Part shown: piece by piece, positions 34,717 through 43,902 of the stretch | Layout of the letters: the number at the start of each line of letters is the position of its first letter | Position numbering within the stretch: position 1 is the stretch's first letter | From: JAUIAI01 sp050633665 | GTDB lineage: Bacteria; Pseudomonadota; Gammaproteobacteria; Burkholderiales; Burkholderiaceae_E | DNA length: 64,000 nucleotides | Direction: 5' to 3' | Assembly (NCBI GenBank): GCA_050633665.1 | Contig: JBOEGY010000002.1 | Coordinates: 310,001 to 374,000, forward strand | The notes under the pieces: generated by a model | What the model saw: only the letters and a program-made list of their open reading frames with translations | The model's database searches: none | Told to the model about the DNA's origin: nothing | Made by a program: the position numbers and the translations under genes

Positions 34717-36380
34717 CTGCTACCACCCACATCGTCCGCGGCTGCCCGTCCACCACGGGCAACGACCGCCAGCTCAACACCACGACGCTGATCCGGCACG
34801 CCGCGCGCACCCATGGGGACCAGGAGATCGTCTACCGCACACCCGATGGCGGCTGGGATCGCTACACCTATGCCGACTGCTACGCGCGCGTCTGCCGCAG
34901 CGCCAATGCGCTGCGCGCGCTCGGTGTCGAGCCCGGCGACCGGGTCGGCATCCTGGACTGGAACAGCCGACGTCACTTCGAGCTGTACTGGTCTATTCCC
35001 GGCCTGGGTGCTGTCATGTTGCAGATGAATCTGCGCCTGGGCCCAGAGGACCTGGGCTACGTGGTCGACCACAGCAAGGTGTCCTACGTTTGCGTGGACG
35101 AGTCATTACTACCCATTGCCGAATCCGTCGCAGCGAATTCGCCCCAGATCAAGGGCTGGATTGTCATGACCGACAAGCCGCTGGACCAGATCAAGACCAC
35201 GCTGAAACCGCTGCTGCACTACGAAGACCTGCTGGCCGCCGCCGACACCCAGATCGACTGGCCCGAGATCGACGAAACCTCGGCCTACAGCGCCTGCTAC
35301 ACCACCGGCACCACGGGCAGGCCCAAGGGCGTGTACTACTCGCACCGCGGCATCTACATGCATTCCACGGGCATGGCCACCAATCTGGGCATGACGCTGG
35401 ACGACTGTGTGATGCTCATCACCCCCATGTTCCACGGGCAATGCTGGGGCTTGCCGCAGGCCGCCACGCTGCTGGGCGACAAGATCGTGCTGCCGGGCCG
35501 CTATGTCGCCGAGGACACCAAGCCCCTGGTTGACGCCATGATCGCCGAGGGCGTGACGGTCGCCAACGGCGCACCGGCCATCTTCCAGCCCATGCTGCAG
35601 TACATCGAGACGATGCCGGTCAAGCCGGACTTCAGCCGCATGCGCATGCTGTCCGGCGCCTCCGAGCCGCCGCTGTCGATGATGATCGGTTTCTACAAAC
35701 TCACCGGTGCCGAGGTGGTGCATGGCTACGGCGCCACCGAAGCCACGACGCTGGTGACGATGAACCGCCTCAAGTCCACGCTCAAGAAGCGCCTGACCGA
35801 GGAAGAGCGCTGGAACCTGAAGCGCAAGCAAGGTCTGGTGCTGACCGGGGTGGACATCCGCATCGTCGATGCCGACGACAAGGACTTGCCGCATGACGGA
35901 AAGTCGGCAGGCGAGATCTGCGTGCGCGGCCCCTGGATCACGGCCAGCTACCACGACATGCCCGACTCCGCAGACCGCTTCCTGGAAGGCGGCTGGTGGC
36001 GCTCGGGCGATGTCGGCACGGTGGACGAGAACGGCTACCTCAAGGTCACCGACCGCATCAAGGACGTGATCAAGAGCGGCGGCGAATGGATTTCTTCCAT
36101 CGACATGGAAAACCTGCTCATGGGTCACCCCGCCGTGCGCGACGCCGCAGTTGTCGGCGTTCCGCATCCGAAGTGGCAGGAGAGGCCGCTGGCCCTGGTG
36201 GTGCTGAAGCCTGGCCAGCAGGCGACCCAGGAACAACTGCAGGAACACCTGACCAGCGCCTTCGCCAAGTGGCAGTTGCCGGATCAGGTCCTGTTCGTCG
36301 AGGCCATCCCCAAGACCAGCGTCGGCAAGCTCGACAAGAAGCGTATACGCGCCGAGCACGCGGATCGCTACGCCGAGTGA
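34713..36380 (+). CDS. Medium/long-chain acyl-CoA ligase, AlkK-like
   Basis: 555 residues of the ANL superfamily. The AMP-binding P-loop is TTGTTGRPKGVYYSHRG (~201-217); further motifs are VHGYGATEATTLV, WWRSGDVGTVDENGYLKVTD and IKSGGEWISSIDMEN, and a C-terminal Lys in KTSVGKLDKK. It activates a free acid to its CoA ester with ATP, the entry step of the pathway. The KSTLKKRLTEEERWNLKRKQG insert is typical of AlkK-like medium-chain ligases. The N-terminal start overlaps the racemase gene. Confidence 0.93.
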   Translation: MTATTHIVRGCPSTTGNDRQLNTTTLIRHAARTHGDQEIVYRTPDGGWDRYTYADCYARVCRSANALRALGVEPGDRVGILDWNSRRHFELYWSIPGLGAVMLQMNLRLGPEDLGYVVDHSKVSYVCVDESLLPIAESVAANSPQIKGWIVMTDKPLDQIKTTLKPLLHYEDLLAAADTQIDWPEIDETSAYSACYTTGTTGRPKGVYYSHRGIYMHSTGMATNLGMTLDDCVMLITPMFHGQCWGLPQAATLLGDKIVLPGRYVAEDTKPLVDAMIAEGVTVANGAPAIFQPMLQYIETMPVKPDFSRMRMLSGASEPPLSMMIGFYKLTGAEVVHGYGATEATTLVTMNRLKSTLKKRLTEEERWNLKRKQGLVLTGVDIRIVDADDKDLPHDGKSAGEICVRGPWITASYHDMPDSADRFLEGGWWRSGDVGTVDENGYLKVTDRIKDVIKSGGEWISSIDMENLLMGHPAVRDAAVVGVPHPKWQERPLALVVLKPGQQATQEQLQEHLTSAFAKWQLPDQVLFVEAIPKTSVGKLDKKRIRAEHADRYAE

Positions 36381-36408
36381 CGCCGGCTTTTTTATCCAGG
36401 AGAACAAC

Positions 36409-37590
36409 ATGAAAGACCATGAACCCGTCATCGTCGGTGCGCTGCGCACCCCCGTGGGCAAGCGCGGCGGGCGCCTGCAGAAATGGCATCCCGTCGATTT
36501 GTTGGGCGAGACGCTGCGCCAACTGGTCGAGCACTCCGGCATCAACCCGGCCGATCTGGACGATGTGATCGTCGGCTGCGTGCTGCAGTGGGACCAGCAG
36601 CACGGCAACCTGGGCCGGCATGCCGTGCTGGCGGCGGGGCTGCCCGAATCCGTTCCGGCGGTGACGGTCGACCGGCAATGCGGCTCCGGCCAGCAGGCGG
36701 TGAGCTTTGCTGTGCACGGTATTCAAGCGGGTGCCTACCAGTTGGTCATCGGCGCCGGGGTGGAGTCGATGTCGCAGGCGCCCATGCCGCCGTCATTCAA
36801 GCCTGGTGCGCCGCTTGGCGCGCAATACAGCCCGAGCGAACTGGCGCGCTACCAGGACAACCCGCTGATACCGCAGGGCGCTTCCTCGGAGTTGATGAAC
36901 AAGCGCTTTGGCCTCACGCGCGAGGCCCTGGATGCCTTCGCCGTGCGTAGCCATCGGCGGGCCACCGAGGCCTCGCAGGCTGGCCGCGTCAAGGATCAAC
37001 TGGTGCGGCTGACCGAGGATCCGGCCGATCCGGACAGCCCGGTCGTCGCCGCCGACGAGGGCGTGCGCGCGGACCCCAACCCCGAGAAGATGGCCACGCT
37101 GAAAGCCGTGTTTGCCGCCGACGGCGCCACCACGGCCGCCAACTCATCGCAGATCAGCGACGGCGCCGCCGCGCTGCTGATCGCCAGCCGTGCCTACGCC
37201 AAGCAACACGGCCTGAAGCCGCGTGCGCGCTTCGTCAGCACCGCCGTGGCCGCCGCCGACCCGGTGATCCAGTTCACCGCTGTGCTCGACGCCACCCGCA
37301 AGGCACTGAAGGAATCGGGTCTGACCCTCGACGATATCGATCTGTTCGAAGTCAACGAGGCCTTCGGAGGCGTGCCGCTGATGTTTCAGCAGGAGTTCGG
37401 CATCCTGGACGACCGCCTCAACGTCAACGGCGGCTCGATAGCCATCGGCCATCCGCTGGGCTCTACCGGCGCGCGCATGCTCACTGACCTGCTGTGCGAG
37501 CTGGAGCGCCGGGGCGGCCGCTATGGCCTGCAGACGATTTGCGAGGCCTCGGGCACGGCCAACGCCACCATCATCGAGCGGCTTGGATGA
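36409..37590 (+). CDS. Thiolase (acetyl-CoA acyltransferase)
   Basis: 393 residues. The acyl-binding Cys is in VDRQCGSGQQAVSF (~residue 90); NEAFGGVP and GGSIAIGHPLGSTGARML follow, and the second Cys is in QTICEASGTANATI. The closing motif has Ala in place of the second Gly of the usual C-x-G, a variation also known in related thiolases. It resembles the FadA-type enzymes of steroid and branched-chain degradation more than FadA of E. coli. It cleaves the 3-ketoacyl-CoA at the end of each beta-oxidation turn. Confidence 0.93.
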   Translation: MKDHEPVIVGALRTPVGKRGGRLQKWHPVDLLGETLRQLVEHSGINPADLDDVIVGCVLQWDQQHGNLGRHAVLAAGLPESVPAVTVDRQCGSGQQAVSFAVHGIQAGAYQLVIGAGVESMSQAPMPPSFKPGAPLGAQYSPSELARYQDNPLIPQGASSELMNKRFGLTREALDAFAVRSHRRATEASQAGRVKDQLVRLTEDPADPDSPVVAADEGVRADPNPEKMATLKAVFAADGATTAANSSQISDGAAALLIASRAYAKQHGLKPRARFVSTAVAAADPVIQFTAVLDATRKALKESGLTLDDIDLFEVNEAFGGVPLMFQQEFGILDDRLNVNGGSIAIGHPLGSTGARMLTDLLCELERRGGRYGLQTICEASGTANATIIERLG

Positions 37591-38387
37591 GCGGGGCCAC
37601 CATGAGCGAAGCCAGCGAAGTGCTCGTCAGCCGCGATGGCGCCATCGCCACCTTGACCATCAACCGCCCGCGCGCGAAGAACAGCTTGAACCGCGCGGTA
37701 TTCGATGGCCTGCGTGCGCAGCTTGTGCAACTGCGCGACGACGATACCGTGCGCGCGGTCATCATCACCGGCGCCGAGGGCGTGTTCTGCGCCGGGGCCG
37801 ACATCACGGCCTTCGATGCGCTGCGCGCCGAGCCGCTGCTGGGCGATCGTGCGGCGGCAGGCGGCCACTTTTGGTCGGAACTGGAGCGCTTCCCCAAGCC
37901 CGTCATCGCAGCGGTGGAAAAGCTCGCGCTGGGCGGCGGCACAGAATTAGCGCTGGCCTGCGACATCGCGATCGCTGGCGAGTCCGCCAATTTCGGTGTG
38001 CCGGAAGTCAAGCTGGGCGCCATTCCGGGTGCCGGGGGCACGCAGCGCCTGATCCACGCTATCGGCAAGTCCAAGGCCATGGCCCTGCTGCTGACCGGCG
38101 ATTTCATCGACGCCCGCATGGCTTGCGATGCAGGCATGGTCGCCGAAGTGACGGCTGATGGCCAGGCCCTGCCGACGGCGTTGGCGATGGCCAACCGGAT
38201 TGCAGCCAATTCGCCGCTGGCCGTGGCGCTGGCGAAAGATGCGGCACTGGCCAGCTTTGAAACTCCGCTCGCGCAAGGCCTGGAGCATGAGAAGCGCAAT
38301 TTCCTCGTCGCTTTGCGTTCGGCCGACAACCTGGAAGGGCAAGCGGCATTCCTAGGCAAGCGCACACCCAACTTTACCGGCCAATAG
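37587..38387 (+). CDS. Enoyl-CoA hydratase/isomerase (first copy)
   Basis: 266 residues from the ATG at 37587, which overlaps the thiolase stop (ATGA); an ATG at 37602 is an alternative start. Crotonase-fold oxyanion-hole motifs are AEGVFCAGADITAFDA and EKLALGGGTELALACD; catalytic Glu candidates lie in VPEVKLGAIPGAGGTQRL. It hydrates the trans-2-enoyl-CoA made by the dehydrogenase. Co-transcribed with the thiolase and the short-chain dehydrogenase gene. Confidence 0.92.
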   Translation: MSGATMSEASEVLVSRDGAIATLTINRPRAKNSLNRAVFDGLRAQLVQLRDDDTVRAVIITGAEGVFCAGADITAFDALRAEPLLGDRAAAGGHFWSELERFPKPVIAAVEKLALGGGTELALACDIAIAGESANFGVPEVKLGAIPGAGGTQRLIHAIGKSKAMALLLTGDFIDARMACDAGMVAEVTADGQALPTALAMANRIAANSPLAVALAKDAALASFETPLAQGLEHEKRNFLVALRSADNLEGQAAFLGKRTPNFTGQ

Positions 38388-38417
38388 CGCCTGTTTCTCA
38401 CCCATCGAGGAAAAACC

Positions 38418-39200
38418 ATGCAACTGAACTCCGACATCTCTGCCGTCATCACCGGGGGCGCTTCCGGCCTGGGAGCCGCCACGGCCCGGCGTTTGGCCAG
38501 CCATGGCGTCAAAGTCGCCATCTTCGACATGAACGAAACCGTCGGCCAGGCGTTGGCTAGCGAACTCGGCGGCGTTTACTGCAATGTGGACGTGATGTCC
38601 GAGGAGCAGGTGGACGCCGCCTTCGCCAAGGCCCGCGCGGCCATTGGGCAGGAACGCATTCTGGTCAACTGCGCCGGCACTGCCGATGCCGTCAAGACTG
38701 TCAGCCGCGACAAGAAAACCGGCGAAATCCGCCCATGCGCGGCAGATCGTTTCAATCGCATCATTCAGATCAACCTGGTGGGCACCTTCCGCTGCATCGC
38801 CAAGTCAGCTGCGGGCATGTTGACGCTCGCGCCGCTGGCCGATGGCGACCGCGGCGCCATCGTCAACACCGCTTCGGCCGCCGCGCAGGACGGCCAGGTC
38901 GGCCAGGCCAGCTATGCGGCCAGCAAGGCAGCCATCGTGGGCATGACCCTGCCAATCGCGCGCGACATGATGGACGAAGGGATCCGGATCAACACCATCA
39001 TGCCGGGGATCTTCGGTACACCGTTGCTGCTGGGCCTGCCGGACAACGTCAAACAGGCGCTGGCGGCCAGCGTGCCCTTTCCCAAGCGTTTAGGCGACCC
39101 CGATGAATTCGCGCAGGCCGTCGAGTTTCTCGTTACTTGCGGCTACATGAATGCCGAGTCCATTCGTGTGGATGGTGCCATTCGCATGGCGCCGCGCTGA
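38418..39200 (+). CDS. Short-chain dehydrogenase, 3-hydroxyacyl-CoA dehydrogenase type
   Basis: 260 residues of the classical SDR family: NAD-binding GGASGLG (residues 13-19), NCAGTA, catalytic Ser in NTASAAAQDG and YAASK (Tyr ~169, Lys ~173). The sequence pattern (KTGEIRPCAADRFNRIIQIN, AKSAAGMLTLAPLADGDRGA) is that of type 10 17-beta-hydroxysteroid / 2-methyl-3-hydroxybutyryl-CoA dehydrogenases, which oxidise 3-hydroxyacyl-CoA including 2-methyl-branched ones. This fits the racemase in the same operon. Confidence 0.92.
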   Translation: MQLNSDISAVITGGASGLGAATARRLASHGVKVAIFDMNETVGQALASELGGVYCNVDVMSEEQVDAAFAKARAAIGQERILVNCAGTADAVKTVSRDKKTGEIRPCAADRFNRIIQINLVGTFRCIAKSAAGMLTLAPLADGDRGAIVNTASAAAQDGQVGQASYAASKAAIVGMTLPIARDMMDEGIRINTIMPGIFGTPLLLGLPDNVKQALAASVPFPKRLGDPDEFAQAVEFLVTCGYMNAESIRVDGAIRMAPR

Positions 39201-39233
39201 CGCTGAAATTTTGATCAATCAGGGAACGTCAGC

Positions 39234-40022
39234 ATGCCTGGAAATCCGGTAATTCTCGAAAAGAATGGTGCCGTCGCGACCATAACACTCAACTCGCCAA
39301 AAAAAATGAATGCGTTGAGCACGTCGGTCGTAAACGTGCTCGCTGGTGTCATTGCAGATGTCGAACGCGATGGCTCGATTCGAGCTTTACTGCTGCGCGG
39401 TGAGGGCCGGATGTTCAGTTGCGGAGGTGACATCGAAGAAATGGTGGCCGCGGGCGATGCGTTGTCTACTTTGGTCGATGACGAACTGAGAGTGGCCGAA
39501 AGCATGATTCCTCAATTCGCCAGCCTGCCGTTCCCGGTAGTCTGCGCTGTACAAGGCGCGGTAGCCGGAGGCGGTCTCGGGCTTGCCTTGGTCTCTGACT
39601 ACCTGATTGCCGCAAGTGGGACGAAGTTTGTGGCGGCCCATACCGGCCTCGGATACGCGGGGGATTTCGGCATCAGCTGGCTACTTCCACGCGCAGTGGG
39701 TGGACGACGCGCACGAGACATGATCTTGACCAATCGCGTAGTCAGTTCGGACGAGGCCTTGGCCTGGGGATTGGTCGAGAAAGTGGTTCCTGGCGAGAGC
39801 CTGCTGGACGAAGCGCGGCGTATGGCGGTGCAATTTTCGGTCGGACCAACGCAAGGTTATGCGGGCGCCAAGCGCCTGCAACTCGCTGCCTTCGAGAGTG
39901 ATCTGGCGACCTCATTGAGGCTGGAGGCGGCCGAAATGAATCGAGCCTCGAAAACCACAGATTCGCTGGAAGCGGTCCGCGCGTTCGTCGCAAAGCAAGT
40001 CCCGCAGTTTGCCGGACGCTGA
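39234..40022 (+). CDS. Enoyl-CoA hydratase/isomerase (second copy)
   Basis: 262 residues, crotonase fold: GEGRMFSCGGDIEEMVAAG and GAVAGGGLGLALVSDYLIAA form the oxyanion hole. Its codon use looks less GC-rich than the other genes in the operon, so it may have been added from another source. It may act as the isomerase or a second hydratase for an unsaturated or branched intermediate. It is the last gene of the plus-strand operon and converges on the relaxase gene 47 bp away. Confidence 0.9.
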   Translation: MPGNPVILEKNGAVATITLNSPKKMNALSTSVVNVLAGVIADVERDGSIRALLLRGEGRMFSCGGDIEEMVAAGDALSTLVDDELRVAESMIPQFASLPFPVVCAVQGAVAGGGLGLALVSDYLIAASGTKFVAAHTGLGYAGDFGISWLLPRAVGGRRARDMILTNRVVSSDEALAWGLVEKVVPGESLLDEARRMAVQFSVGPTQGYAGAKRLQLAAFESDLATSLRLEAAEMNRASKTTDSLEAVRAFVAKQVPQFAGR

Positions 40023-40069
40023 ACGGCTGTAGACGCATCCGGTCGGTGGGTGCTTAATTGCTGCTGGCG

Positions 40070-42052
40070 TCAGGTAACGGATAAACCCTGCTGCCGTCGG
40101 ATTTGCCAGGATACGGTGCCACCATGTACCTGCGCAGAAATCAGCATGCCGAGTCGTTGTTCGATGACAGGCGTCCATGGCACCAAGCTGAACCCCATAC
40201 CATCATCGAGCATGGCAAAGCGGCCACTGGCGAGCATGAGGCTGCGTCGGTAGATGCCGGTCACGCGCTGGCCATCGGCCGCCAGACGGTGTTTCAGCCC
40301 GGTTTCGGTGGCAATATCCTTGGCAGCCCGAATCACATCCCGATCGCGTAGTGTCGCCAATAGATTGCGCGCGAGGATTACGCGCTGCCCGCGCCGCTCT
40401 GCCAGCCCCTGTTCGGCCAGGAATTCGGCGCGCTGCTGCATCGCCTGGTTGACCTCGCTGCCAAAGCCCAGGTTGCCCAGGCCCGAGCCGCCGCCGATCA
40501 ACTGCTGGTCGAGCCAGGTGGCTCCGATCACGCGGGCCTGCCGCTCGATGGGCAGGTGCGATTTCAGCTCCACCGCCACGCCGCCCAGGCGCTGCGCATC
40601 GTAGCGACGGCCCTGCTCGGGCAGGTCGCCCGGCACCTTCCATAGCCCCTCGGCCACCCGTTCCACGATACCGGCACGGCGCAAGGCTTCCAGCCGGCGG
40701 ACGTGGGACGCGACCACTTCCTGCGGATCGCGGCCGGGCAGGGCCTGACCCTGCGCGATGGCAAGGTGGTGGTCGGTGCGGTACAGGCCATCGCTCGCCA
40801 ACGCGGCGATGTTCTTGTCGGCCGCGCGCACGTCAGCCGATCTCCTTGCCTCCACCACAGCGCCGGTCGGATAGTTCGCCAGCTCGTCGCGGGCGTTGAG
40901 CGCAACGTAGTGGGCCATGCCGTCCACGCCGTCGATGACCAGATAGCCCCGGTCGTGCAGTTCGTCGGCCAGCCCCTTCGCGGCCACGCGGCCGAGGATG
41001 GTTCGGCCATCGTCCCCAGGCTCGAACACCGCCAGTTCGCGCGGCTCGCCGCGCATGGCCCGCTGCATGGTGCGGATGATGTCGCCGCGCTCGCCCAGGG
41101 CGCGCAGGGTCTTTTCCGCATCGTTGTGGACGGTCCACGTGCCGGGCTGGGCCTCGTCGGCCAGGCCCAGGCGCTGCAAACGCTGCAACCTGCCGATCAG
41201 CAGCAGACGCTGGCGTTGCAGTCGGGGTTCGTTGAGCCGTTCGACATGCACCATGCCATCGTCGCCGGCCTCGCGCTTCAAGGTGCGATCCAGGCTCGTC
41301 CACCGCTCCTGATCCACCTCGCGCCGCAAGGTCTGCTGGATCTCCAGCTCGGTGCGCGGGCCCAGCCATTCGGTCGCCAGTTCGGCGGCGCGATGGCGGA
41401 ACCCATCGGCGATGTAGTCGCCCGCGATGATGAGGTCTTTGCCGGTGTCGTCGCGCCCGCGCACGACGATGTGCGTGTGCGGGTTGTCGGTGTTCCAGTG
41501 ATTGACGGCCACCCAATCGAGGCCCGTGCCAAGGTCGGCCTCCATGCGACCCATGAGGTGCCGGGTATAGGTGCGCAGGTCTTCCAGCTCCGCGCCATCT
41601 TCGGGCGAAAGGATGAAGCGGAAGTGATGCCGGTCGTCGGCGCAGCGTTCCTTGAACGCATCGAGGTCGGCGGCATCGGTCTGCGGCCCGTAGGCTTGGC
41701 CCGACTCGCCATCGCGGCCCACACCATCGCGCTCGATATAGCGCAGGTGCTTGGCAAGCGACTGCGGGCTGGCTCGGTGCTGATTGAGCAGCAGCGTCTT
41801 GATGGTCACACGCCGCGACATGGACGTGAGCTTCGCCCCCGCGAAGCGCGCCGCCGTGTGGCCGCGTCCCAAGCGTGAGCCGGGCCGCTGGCCGGAGCCG
41901 GCACTCTTGCTACTGCCGCCAGGACGGCGCACCGCCGACTTGCCGCTGCTGGCCTTGCCCGCCTGCTTGAGTACCTTGGAGACGAAGCTCTGGCCCCGGT
42001 TCTTCGGGGCGCTGGGACGGATGCGGAAATCGTCGTCGCGGCGGTCGGTCAT
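40070..42052 (-). CDS. rlxS: Relaxase with DUF3363 C-terminal region
   Basis: 660 residues from the ATG at 42052; the longer open frame upstream is non-coding in character. The basic, Ser/Arg-rich N-terminus is followed by a relaxase domain with the histidine motif NPHTHIVVRG (His-x-His, ~residue 190) and RHHFRFILSPEDG. The C-terminal half matches DUF3363. The symbol is that used for Tn4371-type relaxases. It nicks the origin of transfer and leads the strand to TraG. The upstream 460-bp gap is the likely oriT region. Confidence 0.88.
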   Translation of the reverse strand: MTDRRDDDFRIRPSAPKNRGQSFVSKVLKQAGKASSGKSAVRRPGGSSKSAGSGQRPGSRLGRGHTAARFAGAKLTSMSRRVTIKTLLLNQHRASPQSLAKHLRYIERDGVGRDGESGQAYGPQTDAADLDAFKERCADDRHHFRFILSPEDGAELEDLRTYTRHLMGRMEADLGTGLDWVAVNHWNTDNPHTHIVVRGRDDTGKDLIIAGDYIADGFRHRAAELATEWLGPRTELEIQQTLRREVDQERWTSLDRTLKREAGDDGMVHVERLNEPRLQRQRLLLIGRLQRLQRLGLADEAQPGTWTVHNDAEKTLRALGERGDIIRTMQRAMRGEPRELAVFEPGDDGRTILGRVAAKGLADELHDRGYLVIDGVDGMAHYVALNARDELANYPTGAVVEARRSADVRAADKNIAALASDGLYRTDHHLAIAQGQALPGRDPQEVVASHVRRLEALRRAGIVERVAEGLWKVPGDLPEQGRRYDAQRLGGVAVELKSHLPIERQARVIGATWLDQQLIGGGSGLGNLGFGSEVNQAMQQRAEFLAEQGLAERRGQRVILARNLLATLRDRDVIRAAKDIATETGLKHRLAADGQRVTGIYRRSLMLASGRFAMLDDGMGFSLVPWTPVIEQRLGMLISAQVHGGTVSWQIRRQQGLSVT

Positions 42053-42512
42053 GGCTGTGCTCCTTGCAAGTTCTGGCGTGTCCGGGCGTGCGAAGCACGC
42101 GGACATGCCCGCATCGGCGCGGGCTTCGCGCCTCACGCGGCACGGCGGCGAAGCCGCTGCGTGTCGCGCCACCCCCATGTGCAGACTGGCTTTGCGGGCC
42201 GACAGGTGCCGCACCCTTTTGTCTTGCCTTCCGCATTTGCCTCCCCTAGCACTCCAGGTTTTCGCTCCCGGCAACTGCGGCCCGGTGGCAAGGCTGCACC
42301 AGCAGCCAGCGCACCGGCGAACGCGGCGATGGCCGCAGGCCAGCCGTGTTCGAGGCAAGACGCCTGCACGTGGGACGGCTGCGCCGGAGGCAGCGCGAAG
42401 TGCCGCGCGGATGCGCTCGCACTGCACGCGCGACGACATGGCAATAGCAGTCGGAATGACACGCCGGATAGCACGACAGGACGCACGGCGACGTGCAGCG
42501 AATCGGCGGCCA
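42053..42512. other. 460-bp relaxase-traF gap, candidate oriT region
   Basis: No coding sequence is supported. It contains short GC-rich dyads and, at 42458-42479, a near-exact copy of the iterons found between repA and parA. Because it lies directly upstream of the relaxase gene it is the best place for the origin of transfer, but no nic site can be named from sequence alone. Confidence 0.45.
42458..42479. repeat. Solitary iteron copy near the relaxase gene
   Basis: 22 bp matching 44701-44722 at 21 positions (core CACGCCGGATAGCACGA against CACGCCTGATAGCACGA). It is 33 bp past the traF stop and ~2.2 kb from the iteron cluster. Confidence 0.75.
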
Positions 42513-43112
42513 TCATGGGCGCGACTCCAGCCAGACCGGGCGCGCGACGCCGATCACGGCGGATGCACTGACCGGTCCGAAATACCGGCTGTCGAATGAC
42601 GCCGGATTGGTGACGCTGAGCAGGAACAGCTCGCCAGGCCGAAGGTGGCGGCACTGCTCCCAGGATGGCAGTGGTCGGCCCCAGCGATCGGCAGGCAGCA
42701 CGGCGGCCGAAGGCACGCCGTTGATGCGGACGCTGCCGTCGGCGATGCACACCTCTTGCGGCGCCACCGCGCCCACGCGCTTGAGCAGCGGGATGCGCGT
42801 CGGCAGGTAGCCGCGCTGCGCAGCGAGCGCGGCAGCTTCGGCGGGTAGCGGAACCAGCACGATGCTGCCCACTTCCAGCCGACGTGGCGGCGAGCTGGTG
42901 CGATGGTCGAGCGGATCGACGCGATACCAGCCGACCGCCACGCTGTCGGACGGGTTGTAGGTCAGGCGCGGCAGCGGATGCACGAAGGACGCCCAGGCCA
43001 GGGCAGCGAGGCCGCAGGCGGATAGACCCGCCAGAACGATGCGAGCGCACAGGCGCGAACGAGGACGCGGCTGGATGCCGGTTGCACCGGCAACGGCGAA
43101 TGGGAGCGTCAT
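42513..43112 (-). CDS. traF: Conjugal transfer signal peptidase TraF (S26 family)
   Basis: 199 residues. One N-terminal membrane anchor (RIVLAGLSACGLAALAWASF) precedes a periplasmic S26 peptidase domain: the catalytic Ser is probably in NPSDSVAVGWYRVD and the Lys in PLLKRVGAVAPQEVC, with a final VTNPASFDSRYFGPV. In RP4 TraF processes and cyclises the TrbC pilin. It overlaps DUF2840 by 4 bp in the parA operon. Confidence 0.9.
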   Translation of the reverse strand: MTLPFAVAGATGIQPRPRSRLCARIVLAGLSACGLAALAWASFVHPLPRLTYNPSDSVAVGWYRVDPLDHRTSSPPRRLEVGSIVLVPLPAEAAALAAQRGYLPTRIPLLKRVGAVAPQEVCIADGSVRINGVPSAAVLPADRWGRPLPSWEQCRHLRPGELFLLSVTNPASFDSRYFGPVSASAVIGVARPVWLESRP

Positions 43113-43642
43113 GGCAGCGCCCTCCCGGCCAGCCAGGTGGCGTGCCGCTCGGCGGTGTACTCGGGCAGCGGCAGACGCGCCGCGAGCCGATTGCCCAGCG
43201 TGCGCCAGTAGGCGGGCGAGGCGGAAGCGGGCGCGATGCCCAGCGCTTCGATTCCGTCGATGCGCTCCAGCGCGGCGCGCACCGATTGCTCACCCTCGGC
43301 GTGCAGCAACAGGCGCGCGCCCGGCTGCACACCGGGGATGCGCTGTGCGCCATCCATAGGCATGCACGCCTGCATCACCATGAGCTGCCAGCGAATCGTG
43401 CCGTAGTCGTTGGCCTGCCAGCGGATGCGGCAGAGAACCGCATTCGGCGTGAACACCGCGCAGCGGCGCCAGCGGTCGAACCGGATGATGCGGGCAGGAT
43501 CACCGAAGCGCAGGTAGAGGTCGAAGCGTTGGTCGATGTATGCGAGCGCAACGCGCGTCAGCGGCACGCCGTCGGCCACGCCGACAGGCGGGATGGACGG
43601 CACCGCCGATGCAATCGAAGCCGTCGAGGCGGGTGTGTTCAT
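43109..43642 (-). CDS. DUF2840 protein
   Basis: 177 residues. The pattern RVALAYIDQRFDLYLRFGDP, FDRWRRCAVFTPNAVLCRIR and NDYGTIRWQLMVMQA is that of DUF2840 proteins, a conserved component between parA and traF in Tn4371-like ICEs. It has no signal peptide or membrane segment. Function is unknown. It overlaps both neighbours by 4 bp, so it is translated as part of the parA-RHH-DUF2840-traF operon. Confidence 0.8.
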   Translation of the reverse strand: MNTPASTASIASAVPSIPPVGVADGVPLTRVALAYIDQRFDLYLRFGDPARIIRFDRWRRCAVFTPNAVLCRIRWQANDYGTIRWQLMVMQACMPMDGAQRIPGVQPGARLLLHAEGEQSVRAALERIDGIEALGIAPASASPAYWRTLGNRLAARLPLPEYTAERHATWLAGRALP

Positions 43643-43902
43643 GAGGACTTCTCCGGGAATTCCCGTTCCAGCAGCGCGCGCAACAGATCGGCCACCGTCA
43701 CGCCTTGCGTGAAGGCCGATACCTTGATGCGCGCCCGCATGGCGGGCGTGATGTCGAGGGTCAGGCGGGCCGTGTAGAGGTCGCCTTTCTGGAGGTCATC
43801 GGCACTGCCCTGGCGAATCCACGCCTCGGCGTGCGGATTCGCGGGCGGGCGGGCGCCGATGCCGATGCGCTTGCCCGTGCGCTTGCTGGCAGGAGTGCTC
43901 AT
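43639..43902 (-). CDS. Small partition-like ribbon-helix-helix protein
   Basis: 87 residues from the ATG at 43902 (4-bp overlap with parA). A basic N-terminal tail (TPASKRTGKRIGIGARPP) precedes a ribbon-helix-helix-like segment, LYTARLTLDITPAMRARIKV then GVTVADLLRALLEREFP. Its place directly after parA recalls ParG/ParB-type small partition partners, so it may bind a centromere-like site near the iterons upstream of parA. Confidence 0.75.
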   Translation of the reverse strand: MSTPASKRTGKRIGIGARPPANPHAEAWIRQGSADDLQKGDLYTARLTLDITPAMRARIKVSAFTQGVTVADLLRALLEREFPEKSS

